Made by a program: the position numbers and the translations under genes. Below the pieces are notes generated by a model, which saw only the letters and a list, made by a program, of their open reading frames with translations, was not told the origin of the DNA and did not search any database. Shown here piece by piece: positions 43,853 through 55,106 of a DNA stretch of 64,000 bases (its first letter is position 1; each line of letters begins with the position of its first letter). The DNA lies in the NCBI RefSeq assembly GCF_003399635.1, contig NZ_NBXB01000034.1:1-64000 (forward strand), written 5' to 3'. The DNA comes from Subtercola boreus (lineage in GTDB: Bacteria > Actinomycetota > Actinomycetes > Actinomycetales > Microbacteriaceae).

Positions 43853-45409
43853 TCACTCCCATTCGATGGTTCCCGGCGGCTTCGACGTGACGTCGAGCAC
43901 GACCCGGTTGACCCCGGCCACCTCGTTCGTAATGCGATTCGAGATGCGAGCCAGCAGGTCGTACGGCAACCGTGTCCAATCTGCTGTCATCGCGTCTTCC
44001 GACGACACCGGACGCAGAACGATCGGATGCCCGTAGGTACGACCGTCGCCCTGAACGCCGACCGACCGCACATCCGCGAGCAGCACCACAGGGCACTGCC
44101 AGATCTCGCCGTCGAGGCCGGCCGCTGTCAGCTCGGCGCGAACGATCGAGTCGGCCGCGCGCAGCAACTCGAGGCGCTCGAACGTCACCTCGCCGACGAT
44201 GCGGATGCCGAGCCCGGGGCCTGGGAAGGGCTGTCGCCCGACGATGACCTCGGGCAGGCCGAGCTGTCGCCCGACAGCCCGAACTTCGTCTTTGAACAGA
44301 GCGCGGAGCGGTTCGACCAGCGCGAACTGCAGGTCTTCGGGCAGGCCTCCCACATTGTGGTGGCTCTTGATGTTCGCCGTTCCCGTGCCGCCGCCCGACT
44401 CCACCACATCCGGGTAGAGCGTGCCCTGCACGAGGAACTTGATCGGTTCGCTCGACGAGTCCGCCGCTGCTTCGAGCACGAGCGCCTCTGCGGCGCCCTC
44501 GAAGCTCCGGATGAACTCCCGGCCGATGATCTTGCGCTTCTGCTCAGGGTCGGTGACCCCGGCGAGAGCGTCGAGGAACTGCTGTTGTGCATCCACCGTC
44601 ACGAGGCGCACACCCGTCGAGGCGACATAGTCCACCTCGACCTGCCGGCGCTCGTCGGCGCGGAGCAGACCATGGTCGACGAAGACGCACGTGAGCTGGT
44701 CGCCGACTGCCTCGTGCACAAGAGCGGCAGCGACCGCCGAGTCGACCCCGCCGGACAGCCCGCAGATGACCTTGCCGGTTCCGACCTGCTCGCGGATGAG
44801 CGCGATCTGGTCGGCGATGACGTTGCCGCTGTTCCAGTCGGCCGGGATGCCCGCGGCCGTGTGCAGGAAGTTCTCGAGAACATCCTGTCCGAACGCCGAG
44901 TGCTTGACTTCAGGATGCCACTGCACGCCGTAGAGGCGCGAGGTGTCGTTCGCGAAGGCCGCAACGGGCGTGGATGCACTGCTCGCGACGACCGTGAAGC
45001 CCTCCGGTGCCTTGGAGACCTGGTCGCCGTGGCTCATCCACACCGTCTGGTCGCCGGGCTGGCCGTCGAGCAGCACCCCGCCGTCGCCGGTGACCTGCAT
45101 GTCGGTGGCGCCGTACTCGCGGAGCCCGCTGTGCGCGACCTCGCCGCCTAGTGCCTGCGCCATGACCTGGAAGCCGTAGCAGATGCCGAGCACCGGCACA
45201 CCGAGGTCGAAGATGGCCGGGTCGAGGCCCGGCGCTCCCTCTTCGTAGACGCTCGACGGGCCACCGCTCAGAACGATGCCCACCGGCGACTTGGCTGCCA
45301 CCTCTGCAGCGGTGATGTTGTGCGGCACGATCTCGGAGTAGACGCTCGCCTCGCGCACGCGCCGGGCGATCAGTTGGGCGTACTGCGCCCCGAAGTCGAC
45401 GACGAGCAC
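43853..45409 (-). CDS. guaA: GMP synthase (glutamine-hydrolysing)
   Basis: It amidates XMP to GMP. The class I amidotransferase domain has the nucleophile elbow GICYGFQ (Cys) and GVQWHPE (His-Glu). The PP-loop is SGGVDSAV, and the C-terminal dimer domain ends KPPGTIEWE. Coordinates use GTG 45409 (518 aa), the only standard start in frame. However, that start has no ribosome site and trims the first strand ([10 protein letters not shown]). The frame continues upstream to an ATC at 45466, six bases after GGAGG and overlapping the DUF3817 stop, which would give a normal N terminus beginning [11 protein letters not shown]. The true start may therefore be this ATC. Confidence 0.93.
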   Translation of the reverse strand: MLVVDFGAQYAQLIARRVREASVYSEIVPHNITAAEVAAKSPVGIVLSGGPSSVYEEGAPGLDPAIFDLGVPVLGICYGFQVMAQALGGEVAHSGLREYGATDMQVTGDGGVLLDGQPGDQTVWMSHGDQVSKAPEGFTVVASSASTPVAAFANDTSRLYGVQWHPEVKHSAFGQDVLENFLHTAAGIPADWNSGNVIADQIALIREQVGTGKVICGLSGGVDSAVAAALVHEAVGDQLTCVFVDHGLLRADERRQVEVDYVASTGVRLVTVDAQQQFLDALAGVTDPEQKRKIIGREFIRSFEGAAEALVLEAAADSSSEPIKFLVQGTLYPDVVESGGGTGTANIKSHHNVGGLPEDLQFALVEPLRALFKDEVRAVGRQLGLPEVIVGRQPFPGPGLGIRIVGEVTFERLELLRAADSIVRAELTAAGLDGEIWQCPVVLLADVRSVGVQGDGRTYGHPIVLRPVSSEDAMTADWTRLPYDLLARISNRITNEVAGVNRVVLDVTSKPPGTIEWE

Positions 45410-45458
45410 CGGGCGGGAGCGGCTGGCCTCGGCGGCCTCGACTCCGTCTGCGACAGTG

Positions 45459-45926
45459 TTAGTGATGGGATGCCTCCACGGGTGGTTGGGTCGATGCTGA
45501 GGGGTCTACGGGCTGAGCCTCACGCCGGGCCAGGTACGCCGTGACCTCCCGCGCGATGCGGCCTTCGAGAAAGTACGACAGCAGCGGGATGACGCCGCCG
45601 AGTGCGAGCACGATGAACCGGGTGAAGCCCCAGCGCATGCGGCTCCAGAGCTGGAAGCACGAGAACAGGTAGACGACGTAGAACCAGCCGTGCACGATGA
45701 GGATGATCGTGGAGAGGTTCACCGCGGTCACGGTGCCATCGGGAACGAGGGCAAGGAACCCGTGCGGGCCGCCCAGCTCGATCTCCACGCCGATGGGTGT
45801 GTACTTCAGGAGCATCTCCGCGCAGAGCAGCAGGAGGAACGTTCCCGTGATGATCGAACAGACCCGGTAGAACGTCAGGGCCGATCGGATGCGCCCGAAG
45901 TCGGCGCGTTTGGGCTCAAGTGGCAT
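45459..45926 (-). CDS. DUF3817 domain-containing membrane protein
   Basis: 155 residues with three helices in the DUF3817 (YP_-type, LctP-like) arrangement: [30 protein letters not shown], then [25 protein letters not shown], and [25 protein letters not shown]. This family is common in Actinobacteria beside SURF1 and guaA. Its ATG lies 11 bases inside the SURF1 gene. Its role is unknown. Confidence 0.85.
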   Translation of the reverse strand: MPLEPKRADFGRIRSALTFYRVCSIITGTFLLLLCAEMLLKYTPIGVEIELGGPHGFLALVPDGTVTAVNLSTIILIVHGWFYVVYLFSCFQLWSRMRWGFTRFIVLALGGVIPLLSYFLEGRIAREVTAYLARREAQPVDPSASTQPPVEASHH

Positions 45927-46764
45927 GGGTCGATTCTACGTCCGCCTCTTCGCGTTCGCGTTCCCAGGCGTCTCTCACCAGGCGGTACCAGAAGAAGATC
46001 GCAAAGCCGGCGAAGATGACCCATTCGACCGCGTAGAAGATGTTCAGCCAGTTCAGTTCGGTGGTGCGCTGCGGGATCGGCGAGTCGATGGCCGCGAGAC
46101 CGGCCGCCGGGGCGGACGCCACGATGTACCCCCCGTAGACCGTGGCCGTGTCGGGGAAGTCGGTCCAGACGTTGATGAGGGAGGCGATCGACAGGGTCGA
46201 CATGATGCGATCACCGGGCAGCTTGCCTTCCGAGTCCTTGATGTCGGGTCCGTCGGATCCGACGTAACGACCCAGCAGTTCCTCGGTGGGGAAACCCGAC
46301 GTCTGGGTGAGAGTGCGGGCGGCGGCCTCGGCCTTCGACCGGTCATCCGACCAGCCGAGAGCGACGGCGACGGATGTCTGTGAGCCGCCCGACTGGGCAG
46401 CGGAGAGGTCGAACCGGCCGACCACCCAGTAGCCGAGCACTCCCCCGTTCAGCCGGTTCGAGACGATCGTGAAGTCCGGCGCGACCAGCGAGCCGTCGGC
46501 AATGACCATCTGGCCGTCCTCCGCCTCCTGTACGGGCGCACCGGCCGTCGCCGCCTCCTCGAGGGGCTTCGCGATCTCGGTGGTGGCGTTCGGGTTCGGC
46601 CCGTTGGAGGTGACGGCACGGCTCAGCTGCCACTGGCCGAGGGCCGCGAAGATGGCGGCGACGACCAGGGCCAGCACGAGGGCCCAGATCCACTTCGGGC
46701 GCCGCATGACGCTGAACACCGAGACCGGTGCGTCCGTGACGGGTGGTTCGCTGGTGCGCGTCAA
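45916..46764 (-). CDS. SURF1 family cytochrome oxidase biogenesis protein
   Basis: 282 residues with the SURF1 layout of one N-terminal helix (WIWALVLALVVAAIFAALGQWQLSRA), a large external domain, and one C-terminal helix (IFYAVEWVIFAGFAIFFWYRLV). LGQWQLSRA and ELNWLNIFYAVEWVIFAGFA are the family signatures. SURF1 helps heme a insertion into cytochrome c oxidase. The start is TTG 46764, overlapping the antiporter stop (TTGA). Confidence 0.9.
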   Translation of the reverse strand: MTRTSEPPVTDAPVSVFSVMRRPKWIWALVLALVVAAIFAALGQWQLSRAVTSNGPNPNATTEIAKPLEEAATAGAPVQEAEDGQMVIADGSLVAPDFTIVSNRLNGGVLGYWVVGRFDLSAAQSGGSQTSVAVALGWSDDRSKAEAAARTLTQTSGFPTEELLGRYVGSDGPDIKDSEGKLPGDRIMSTLSIASLINVWTDFPDTATVYGGYIVASAPAAGLAAIDSPIPQRTTELNWLNIFYAVEWVIFAGFAIFFWYRLVRDAWEREREEADVESTHAT

Positions 46765-48254
46765 TACTCGCTGTCTTCCTGGCGTTCGGCGCCGGTCTGC
46801 CTGTCGCCGGCGGCATCGGTCTGCACCGAGGCCTGTTCGGCGATGCGATCACGATACTCCGGGATCGCTGGGGGAACGCCGGGCGGTTGACGGGGAACAG
46901 ACACAGGAGCGGTGACGGGAGAGGTGCTGGGAGCCAGCTCCGCACCGGGCGCCGTCGCAGCCTCGACCAGCGCGATGCCCTCGAGGAGCATCGGATCGCG
47001 CTCCCGCTTGACGCGTTTCGCCGCCGCAGCCGCCGCCGCCTTCCTGGCCCGCGACGACCGCAGCAGCCGGGCACCGATCTTCTCAGAATTCGCCGCGAGG
47101 ATCGGGCCCGCCACCGCCATCACGAGCACGTAGAGCCCTGCGAAAGCCTGCAGCCGGTCATCCAGACCCGCAGCTAGCGCAAGCGTGGCCAGAATGAGCG
47201 CGAACTCACCCCGATTCTGCAGGATGACCGTGGTATTGATGCCCGCCTGCACCCCCAGACCGTTCAATCGTGCCACCAGCTGCCCGGCGACGATGTTCAG
47301 CACCATGGTCATGACCACCGCGCCGAGCACCGGCCAGATGACCTCGGGGAACTGGGCCGGGTTCAGCCCCAGCCCGAAGTTCAGGAAGAAGAACGCGCCG
47401 AACACGTCGCGGAGCGGGATCGCGATGTGCTCGATCTTGTTGCGGTACCGCGTCGCGCCGAGCACCAGCCCGATCAGGAAGGCCCCGATCGCGTCGGTCA
47501 CGCCGAGCAGCTCGCCGATTCCGCCGAAACCGATCGCCAGGCCGAAGAAGAGAACCGTGAACAGTTCGTCGTCTTTCGTGCGGAAGAGTTTTGACACCCA
47601 CTTGCCGCCGAACCTGGCGACCGTGAACATGACCACGAGGAACAGGAACGAGATGCCCAGCTTCGCGATCACCGGCCAGACGGCCGTCTCCCCACTGAGC
47701 ACGACTGAGACGATCGCCAGGTAGATCGCGATGAAGATGTCCTCCACCACGGTCACCCCCAGGATCATCGGGGTCTCGGGGTTCGCGAGGCGGTTCAGTT
47801 CGATCAGCAGCTTCGTGACGATCGCGCTCGAGGATGTCGCGGTGATACCCGCGATCACCAGCGCCTCGCGCGTACCCCAGCCCACAAGGAACCCGAACGC
47901 GAAGCCGGCGACCATGTTGATGGCGATGTACGAGCCGCCGGACACAATCAGCTTGCCCGCGTTGCCGAAGAATTCGTCCTGGTCGAACTCGAGCCCCAGG
48001 TTGAACAGCAGCAGCACCAGCCCGAACACGGCGATGAGCGCGATGTAGTCCGAGTTGATGAAGTTCAGCGGGAACAGATGGAAGTTCGGGCTCGCGAGGA
48101 GGCCGACCACCATGTAGATGGGGATGGCCGGCAGCCCGACGGCCTTGCCGAGACGCCCGAGGATGTAGGCGATGACGAAGAGGATGCCGAGAACCAGCAG
48201 GTCACCACCGAGATGTGTGGTGTCGCCCCCGGTGGCTGCGAGAACGAGCTGCAT
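46761..48254 (-). CDS. CPA2-type cation (K+):proton antiporter, KhtU-like
   Basis: A 497-aa membrane antiporter with about 12 helices: IPIYMVVGLLASPN, FNLGLEFDQDEF, GITATSSSAIVTKLL, TDAIGAFLIGLVLGATRYRNKIE (the conserved Asp region) and INTTVILQNRGEFALIL. The cytoplasmic tail of about 100 residues is Ala/Pro-rich and lacks an RCK domain. That domain is supplied by the separate upstream gene at 48258. ATG 48254 follows GGAGG. Confidence 0.9.
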   Translation of the reverse strand: MQLVLAATGGDTTHLGGDLLVLGILFVIAYILGRLGKAVGLPAIPIYMVVGLLASPNFHLFPLNFINSDYIALIAVFGLVLLLFNLGLEFDQDEFFGNAGKLIVSGGSYIAINMVAGFAFGFLVGWGTREALVIAGITATSSSAIVTKLLIELNRLANPETPMILGVTVVEDIFIAIYLAIVSVVLSGETAVWPVIAKLGISFLFLVVMFTVARFGGKWVSKLFRTKDDELFTVLFFGLAIGFGGIGELLGVTDAIGAFLIGLVLGATRYRNKIEHIAIPLRDVFGAFFFLNFGLGLNPAQFPEVIWPVLGAVVMTMVLNIVAGQLVARLNGLGVQAGINTTVILQNRGEFALILATLALAAGLDDRLQAFAGLYVLVMAVAGPILAANSEKIGARLLRSSRARKAAAAAAAKRVKRERDPMLLEGIALVEAATAPGAELAPSTSPVTAPVSVPRQPPGVPPAIPEYRDRIAEQASVQTDAAGDRQTGAERQEDSEY

Positions 48255-48257
48255 CGC

Positions 48258-48788
48258 CTAACCTCCGGGCGGCGCGTCGACGGCGGTCTTGGCCTTGTAC
48301 TGGCCGCTGCGGAAGAAGTTGAAGACCTTCGCGACCTTCTCCGGTGTGCCCGCCACCACGAGGGTGTCGCCCGGGAAGACGCGGAAGTCGCTGGCCGGGG
48401 CCGGGTTCGCCGAACCGTTCCGCACGACGGCGACGACGGTGACTCCGACGACACCGCGGTCGGCAGGATCACCGAGCTCCTGACCGGCGATGTGGTCTTC
48501 GTAGTCGACGGTGAACCAGTCGATCGAGAGCCCGGGGATCTGGTCGAGCTGGGTGAGCGACTCGGTGATCTGCGTGCCGCCGAGCAGCTCGGCGAGCGTG
48601 TGCGCCTCGTCTTCGCTGAGACGGAGGGAGACCTTGTTGGACTCCGCGCCGTCTTCTTCGTCGGCGAAGGTGATCAGGTCGCTGTGGCCGGAACGGTGGG
48701 CGATGACGCCGACCTTGCCGCCGTCGTCGGTGATGAACGTGTGCAGAACACCGACTCCCGGGAGCTTGACCCGTCGTACATCAACCAT
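48258..48788 (-). CDS. Antiporter regulatory subunit with RCK_C (TrkA-C) domain, KhtT-like
   Basis: 176 residues. The N-terminal alpha/beta part (VDVRRVKLPGVGVLHTFITDDGGKVGVIAHRSG) resembles KhtT. The C-terminal half is an RCK_C domain, VVGVTVVAVVRNG ... SDFRVFPGDTLVVAGTPEKVAKVFNFF, a nucleotide-sensing module that gates K+ antiporters. ATG 48788 follows GGGAG; an upstream frame without conserved residues is ignored. It lies three bases before the antiporter gene. Confidence 0.9.
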   Translation of the reverse strand: MVDVRRVKLPGVGVLHTFITDDGGKVGVIAHRSGHSDLITFADEEDGAESNKVSLRLSEDEAHTLAELLGGTQITESLTQLDQIPGLSIDWFTVDYEDHIAGQELGDPADRGVVGVTVVAVVRNGSANPAPASDFRVFPGDTLVVAGTPEKVAKVFNFFRSGQYKAKTAVDAPPGG

Positions 48789-48869
48789 GACTGATCTCCC
48801 TGGTGTGCTGGTCTGTCGAACTTCGAGTCTACCCGCGGGTGGGGGTGGACCCACCCGGCCAGGGTGCGC

Positions 48870-49994
48870 TCAGCGCGCTGCGTACGGGGCCACGACGACC
48901 TCGATGCGCTGGAACTCCTTGAGGTCGGAGTAGCCGGTGGTCGCCATCGAACGCCGGAGCGCGCCCATCAGGTTCGCCGTTCCGTCGGCGACGGGAGACG
49001 GCCCGAAGAGGATCTGCTCGAGCGGCGCAACGGCCCCGACACGCACCCGATTTCCGCGCGGAAGCTGGCTGTGGTGAGCCTCAGGGCCCCAGTGGTAGCC
49101 ACCGCCCGGCGCATCCGTGGCCCGGGCGAGAGCCGTGCCGAGCATGACGGCGTCGGCGCCCACCGAGATCGCCTTGACGATGTCGCCCGACGTTCCGAGG
49201 CCACCATCGGCGATGACGTGCACGTAACGCCCGCCTGACTCGTCGAGGTAGTCGCGGCGTGCTCCCGCGACATCCGCCACAGCCGTCGCCATCGGCGCGT
49301 GGATGCCCAGGGTCGCCCGTGTCGTGGAGGCCGCTCCCCCACCGAAACCGACGAGCACACCGGCGGCACCCGTTCGCATCAGGTGGAGCGCGGCGGTGTA
49401 GGTGGCGGCTCCGCCCACGACGACGGGAACGTCGAGGTCGTAGATGAACTTCTTGAGGTTCAGCGGCTCGACGGTCTTCGAGACGTGCTCAGCCGACACG
49501 GTCGTACCGCGGATGAAGAACAGGTCGACCCCGGCTGCGACGACGGTCTCGTAGAGCTCCTGCGTGCGCTGCGGCGACAGAGAGCCTGCGACGGTGACTC
49601 CGGATGCCCGGATCTCGGCCAGGCGGGCCGTCACCAGCTCGGGCTTGACCGGCTCAGCGTAGATCTGCTGCATGCGCACGGTGGCTGCGCCCTCGGGTAG
49701 CTCCCGGATCTCGGCGAGCAGAGGCTCGGGGTTCTCATACCGCGTCCAGAGGCCCTCGAGGTCGAGCACGCCGAGACCGCCGAGCCGCCCCATCGCGATG
49801 GCGGTGGCGGGCGACACGACGGAGTCCATCGGGGCCGCGAGCACGGGGATGTCGAACTGGTACGCGTCGATGCTCCACGTTGTGGAGACATCCTGCGGGT
49901 CGCGGGTGCGCCTCGACGGTACGACAGCGATGTCGTCGAACGCGTAGACCCTGCGGCCTCGTTTGGACCGGCCGATTTCTCTTTCCATACTCAC
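48870..49994 (-). CDS. GuaB3 family IMP dehydrogenase-related protein
   Basis: A 374-aa TIM barrel of the IMPDH/GMPR superfamily without CBS domains. It has YAFDDIAVVPSRRTRDP, DIPVLAAPMDSVVSP, VVVGGAATYTAALHLMRTGAAGVLVGFGGG, and IADGGLGTSGDIVKAISVGADAVMLG. At the loop where IMPDH has GSICTTR it reads GAASTTR, so the catalytic Cys is absent. Its enzymatic activity is therefore doubtful or different. It lies downstream of guaB on the same strand, the mycobacterial guaB2-guaB3 order. Confidence 0.9.
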   Translation of the reverse strand: MSMEREIGRSKRGRRVYAFDDIAVVPSRRTRDPQDVSTTWSIDAYQFDIPVLAAPMDSVVSPATAIAMGRLGGLGVLDLEGLWTRYENPEPLLAEIRELPEGAATVRMQQIYAEPVKPELVTARLAEIRASGVTVAGSLSPQRTQELYETVVAAGVDLFFIRGTTVSAEHVSKTVEPLNLKKFIYDLDVPVVVGGAATYTAALHLMRTGAAGVLVGFGGGAASTTRATLGIHAPMATAVADVAGARRDYLDESGGRYVHVIADGGLGTSGDIVKAISVGADAVMLGTALARATDAPGGGYHWGPEAHHSQLPRGNRVRVGAVAPLEQILFGPSPVADGTANLMGALRRSMATTGYSDLKEFQRIEVVVAPYAAR

Positions 49995-50031
49995 CCGGCA
50001 AGCCTATCGGTCAGCCGACCGGGCTCCCGGT

Positions 50032-51582
<1,551 letters not shown>

Positions 51583-51715
51583 CTAACGAGCCGAAAGGCG
51601 TGCCTATTCCGCACGCACCCGAAACACGCATGACACAAACCGTGTATAACGTAAGCTCACTTGCAACTCGCTCGCAGCGTCCAAAGATGCGCGCTCGTCC
51701 TGGAGGAATTGAAAC

Positions 51716-53113
51716 TTGACGACACTGACCGTGCCGAAAAGGCCCGAGGGCCGCGTGAGGGTCTGGCGACTCGCTGCGATGATCACGATGGCGATCACCG
51801 CGGTGCTGCTGCTGGTGGGCCTCGGCACCACTCCCGCCTTCGCCACCACCACCCCGCCACCCACAGCGGCTGCCGCCTGTGCGACGAGCGATACGACCGG
51901 CTGCCTCCAGGGCACCATCAAGCTGCCGAGCGGCGACCCTGCCGTCGGGATCAAGCTGGAGATCAAGGGCGGCGACCTCGACACCGTCGCCACGACCGGG
52001 TCCGACGGCAAGTGGAGCCAGGCGATCACCGTCGCAGGGCCCTACACGATCAACCTCGACACGTCGTCGATCCCGGATGGCGCCGTGCTCGACTCGGCCG
52101 CCAAGAACCCGGCGACCGTGAACGGTGCGCTCAAAAAGAACGTCGGCTTCGTGTTCAAGATCGTCGGCGGCACCACCGCCGACGACGGCACCACGACGCA
52201 GACTCCGACCACGGATGTGTCCACAGGGGTCTCGTTCGAGCGCTTCCTGCAGCAGCTCGTCTCGGGCATCCGGCTCGGCCTGCTGCTCGCCCTCGCGGCC
52301 GTCGGCCTCTCGCTGATCTTCGGCACAACCGGGCTCTCCAACTTCGCCCACGGCGAGCAGGTCACGCTCGGCGGTCTGCTGGCCTATCTCTTCGCGAATG
52401 TGCTGGGGCTGAACCTGATCCTCGCCGCGGTGATCTCGGTCGCGATCTGTGCGGCGACCGGGTACTTTCAGGACGCGGCGATCTGGAAACCCCTGCGCAG
52501 GCGGGGGCTCGGCACGACCCAGCTGATGATCGTGACCATCGGGCTCTCGATCGCGCTGCAGTATGCGTTCCAGTACTTCCTGGGAGCTTCGACCGTTCGT
52601 ATCGACATGGCCAACCCCGTGACGGTGCAGCTCGGCCCGGTCGCCCTCTCCCAGCAGTCTCTCGTCTCGATGGCCATCGCCATCGTCGTGATCGCGCTGG
52701 TCGGCTTCGTGCTGGTCAAGACCCGCATCGGCCGGGCAACGCGTGCCGTCTCCGACAACCCGTCGCTTGCGGCGGCGTCGGGCATCGACGTCGACCGCAT
52801 CATCCGTCTCGTCTGGACGAGCGCCACGGCCCTCGCCGGCCTCTCTGGCGTGCTGCTCGGGCTGGTGCTGAACGGCGTCAATTGGCAGACCGGTCTGCAA
52901 CTGCTACTGCTCATGTTCGCCGCGATCACCCTCGGTGGCCTCGGCACGGCATTCGGCGCTCTCGCCGGTGCCATGATCATCGGTCTCGTCGTGGAGCTCA
53001 CGAACCTCGTTCTGCCGGGCGACTTCAAGTACGCCACGGCACTCGTCATCCTGATCCTCGTGCTGCTGGTCAGACCACAGGGAATCTTCGGGCGCCGAGA
53101 GCGCATCGGTTAG
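51716..53113 (+). CDS. livH: Branched-chain amino acid ABC permease LivH with N-terminal extracytoplasmic domain
   Basis: 465 residues. The C-terminal 290 are a regular LivH permease: GLLLALAAVGLSLIFGTTGLSNFAHGEQVTLGG and LAGLSGVLLGLVLNGVNWQTGLQLLLLMFAAITLGGLGT. In front lies a signal-like helix (about 18-44), a Thr/Pro segment, and about 100 residues that read as a small beta-sandwich of the carboxypeptidase-regulatory/Cna-B kind (CLQGTIKLPSGDPAVGIKLEIKGG, DGKWSQAITVAGPYTINL), with two Cys. LivH is normally about 290-300 aa, so this is a fusion. The start is TTG 51716 after GGAGG. Confidence 0.9.
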   Translation: MTTLTVPKRPEGRVRVWRLAAMITMAITAVLLLVGLGTTPAFATTTPPPTAAAACATSDTTGCLQGTIKLPSGDPAVGIKLEIKGGDLDTVATTGSDGKWSQAITVAGPYTINLDTSSIPDGAVLDSAAKNPATVNGALKKNVGFVFKIVGGTTADDGTTTQTPTTDVSTGVSFERFLQQLVSGIRLGLLLALAAVGLSLIFGTTGLSNFAHGEQVTLGGLLAYLFANVLGLNLILAAVISVAICAATGYFQDAAIWKPLRRRGLGTTQLMIVTIGLSIALQYAFQYFLGASTVRIDMANPVTVQLGPVALSQQSLVSMAIAIVVIALVGFVLVKTRIGRATRAVSDNPSLAAASGIDVDRIIRLVWTSATALAGLSGVLLGLVLNGVNWQTGLQLLLLMFAAITLGGLGTAFGALAGAMIIGLVVELTNLVLPGDFKYATALVILILVLLVRPQGIFGRRERIG

Positions 53114-53126
53114 AAGGGCTGCACTC

Positions 53127-54116
53127 ATGGATCAATTCCTCACCACTCTGGTCGCCATCCTCAACTCGGCGATCTCGCCCCAGACCGCGGCACTCGCGAT
53201 CGCAGCCATCGGCCTGAACATCCACTTCGGCTACACGGGCCTGCTGAACTTCGGCCAGGCCGGGTTCATGCTGATCGGGGCCTACGCCTTCGCGATCTCG
53301 ATCATCGGTGGCCTGCCGATCATCCTCGCCTTCCTCATCGCCCTCGTCGCTGCGGTGCTCTTCGCGCTGATCCTGGGTATCCCCACCCTGAAGCTCCGTG
53401 GGGACTACCTGGCGATCGTCACCTTGAGCGCGGCGGAGATCGTGCGGATGGTCGGGCGGTCCTCCCTGCTCACGAACATCACCGGCGGCTCGAACGGCAT
53501 CACCGGCAACGAGTACCGTGGCCCCTTCACCGATCTGTCGTTCTTCGGCGACGGCCGGATCGACTTCGGCCCGTGGAACTACGACGCGACCGGCTCGAAC
53601 GGCTGGTGGTTCATCGCTACGGCCTGGTTCGTGGTGGCCCTCCTCTGCCTCTTCGTCTGGGCGATCATGCGGAGCCCCTGGGGCCGTGTGCTCCGCGGCA
53701 TCCGCGAAGACGAGGACGCCGTGCGCGCGCTCGGCAAGAACGTCTACAGCTACAAGATGCAGGCCCTCATCCTGGGCGGCGTCATCGGCGCCATCGCCGG
53801 CATCGTGTACATCCTGCCGGCATCGCTCCAGGCCGACAGCATGGGCCGATCGATGACCTACTTCATCTTCACCGCCCTGTTGCTCGGCGGTGCAGCGACG
53901 GTCTTCGGCCCGGTGCTCGGTGCGATCGTGTTCTTCGCACTGCGCCTGCTGGTGCAGGGGCTGGCGGGCCAGTTCGTGCCCGGCACCATCATGAACGGGC
54001 AGCAGACGGAACAGTTCGCCTGGATCGTCATCGGCATCACACTGATGCTCGTCGTGATCTTCAGACCGCAAGGTATTCTCGGCAACAAGAAGGAGCTGAG
54101 CTTCGATGTCAAGTGA
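53127..54116 (+). CDS. livM: Branched-chain amino acid ABC permease LivM
   Basis: 329 residues with the LivM signature: AIAAIGLNIHFGYTGLLNFGQAGFMLIGAYAFA, LKLRGDYLAIVTLSAAEIVR, NITGGSNGITG, and the EAA-like RGIREDEDAVRALGKNVYSYKMQAL coupling loop. ATG 53127 lies 13 bases after livH. The stop overlaps livG by 11 bases. It forms the membrane channel with LivH. Confidence 0.95.
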   Translation: MDQFLTTLVAILNSAISPQTAALAIAAIGLNIHFGYTGLLNFGQAGFMLIGAYAFAISIIGGLPIILAFLIALVAAVLFALILGIPTLKLRGDYLAIVTLSAAEIVRMVGRSSLLTNITGGSNGITGNEYRGPFTDLSFFGDGRIDFGPWNYDATGSNGWWFIATAWFVVALLCLFVWAIMRSPWGRVLRGIREDEDAVRALGKNVYSYKMQALILGGVIGAIAGIVYILPASLQADSMGRSMTYFIFTALLLGGAATVFGPVLGAIVFFALRLLVQGLAGQFVPGTIMNGQQTEQFAWIVIGITLMLVVIFRPQGILGNKKELSFDVK

Positions 54117-55104
54117 CGTCCCCACCACCACAGCCACCATCACGGCGGCGGGCGCGGCAGCGAAGGCGAGTGTCGCCGATGTGCCCCACGAGCCCGGAGT
54201 GGCAAAGCCCGATGCGATCCTGACGGTCGATCACGTCACACGCCGCTTCGGCGGCGTGACCGCGGTCGACGTGCAGCACCTCGAGGTGCAGCGCGGCATC
54301 ATCACCGCCCTGATCGGCCCCAACGGTGCCGGCAAGACCACGTTCTTCAACCTGATCACCGGATTCGACAAGCCGAGCTCGGCGCCGAAGCTCATCGGTG
54401 GCCCCAAGGCCGGCGAGGCGGCGAAGTCGTCGTTCAACGGCAACGAGGTCGGCAACATCGGCGCCACCAAGGTGGCCAAGCAGGGCATGGTGCGCACCTT
54501 CCAGCTCACCAAGGCGCTGTCGAAGCTAACCGTGCTCGAGAACATGCGCCTTGGCGCGAAGGACCAACCCGGCGAGAATCTGTTCGTCGCGATGATCAAG
54601 CCGCTCTGGGCCAAGCGCGAAGCTGAGATCACGCTGAAGGCCGAAGACCTCCTCGCCCGGTTCAAGCTGCTCGAGAAGAAGGACGACATGGCCGGCAGCC
54701 TGTCGGGCGGCCAGAAGAAGCTGCTCGAGATGGCCCGCGCGCTGATGAGCGACCCCGTCATGATCATGCTCGACGAACCGATGGCCGGGGTCAACCCCGC
54801 GCTCACGCAATCCCTGCTCGGGCACATCCAGGCTCTCCGGGACGACGGGATGACCGTGCTCTTCGTCGAGCACGACATGCACATGGTGCGTCACATCTCC
54901 GACTGGGTCGTCGTCATGGCCGAGGGCCGCGTCGTCGCCGAAGGGCCCGCAGGCACCGTGATGGATGACCCCGCCGTCATCGACGCCTACCTCGGCGCAC
55001 ACCACAACACCGACCTCGGCGACGACTCGCTCCTGACCGACGAGGTGGCCGAAGAACTGGCGGCCGAAGTCACTGCCGAAGAGACCGCGGAGGGCAAAGC
55101 CTGA
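54106..55104 (+). CDS. livG: Branched-chain amino acid ABC ATP-binding protein LivG
   Basis: 332 residues, longer than the usual 255 because of an Ala/Thr-rich N-terminal extension of about 40 residues and an acidic Glu-rich tail (about 300-332). Walker A GPNGAGKTT is at about 68, followed by LITGFDKPSSA. The signature reads GSLSGGQKKLLEMARAL, and Walker B MIMLDEPMAGVNP, is canonical. The H-loop lies in FVEHDMHMV. Confidence 0.95.
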   Translation: MSSDVPTTTATITAAGAAAKASVADVPHEPGVAKPDAILTVDHVTRRFGGVTAVDVQHLEVQRGIITALIGPNGAGKTTFFNLITGFDKPSSAPKLIGGPKAGEAAKSSFNGNEVGNIGATKVAKQGMVRTFQLTKALSKLTVLENMRLGAKDQPGENLFVAMIKPLWAKREAEITLKAEDLLARFKLLEKKDDMAGSLSGGQKKLLEMARALMSDPVMIMLDEPMAGVNPALTQSLLGHIQALRDDGMTVLFVEHDMHMVRHISDWVVVMAEGRVVAEGPAGTVMDDPAVIDAYLGAHHNTDLGDDSLLTDEVAEELAAEVTAEETAEGKA

Positions 55105-55106
55105 TC

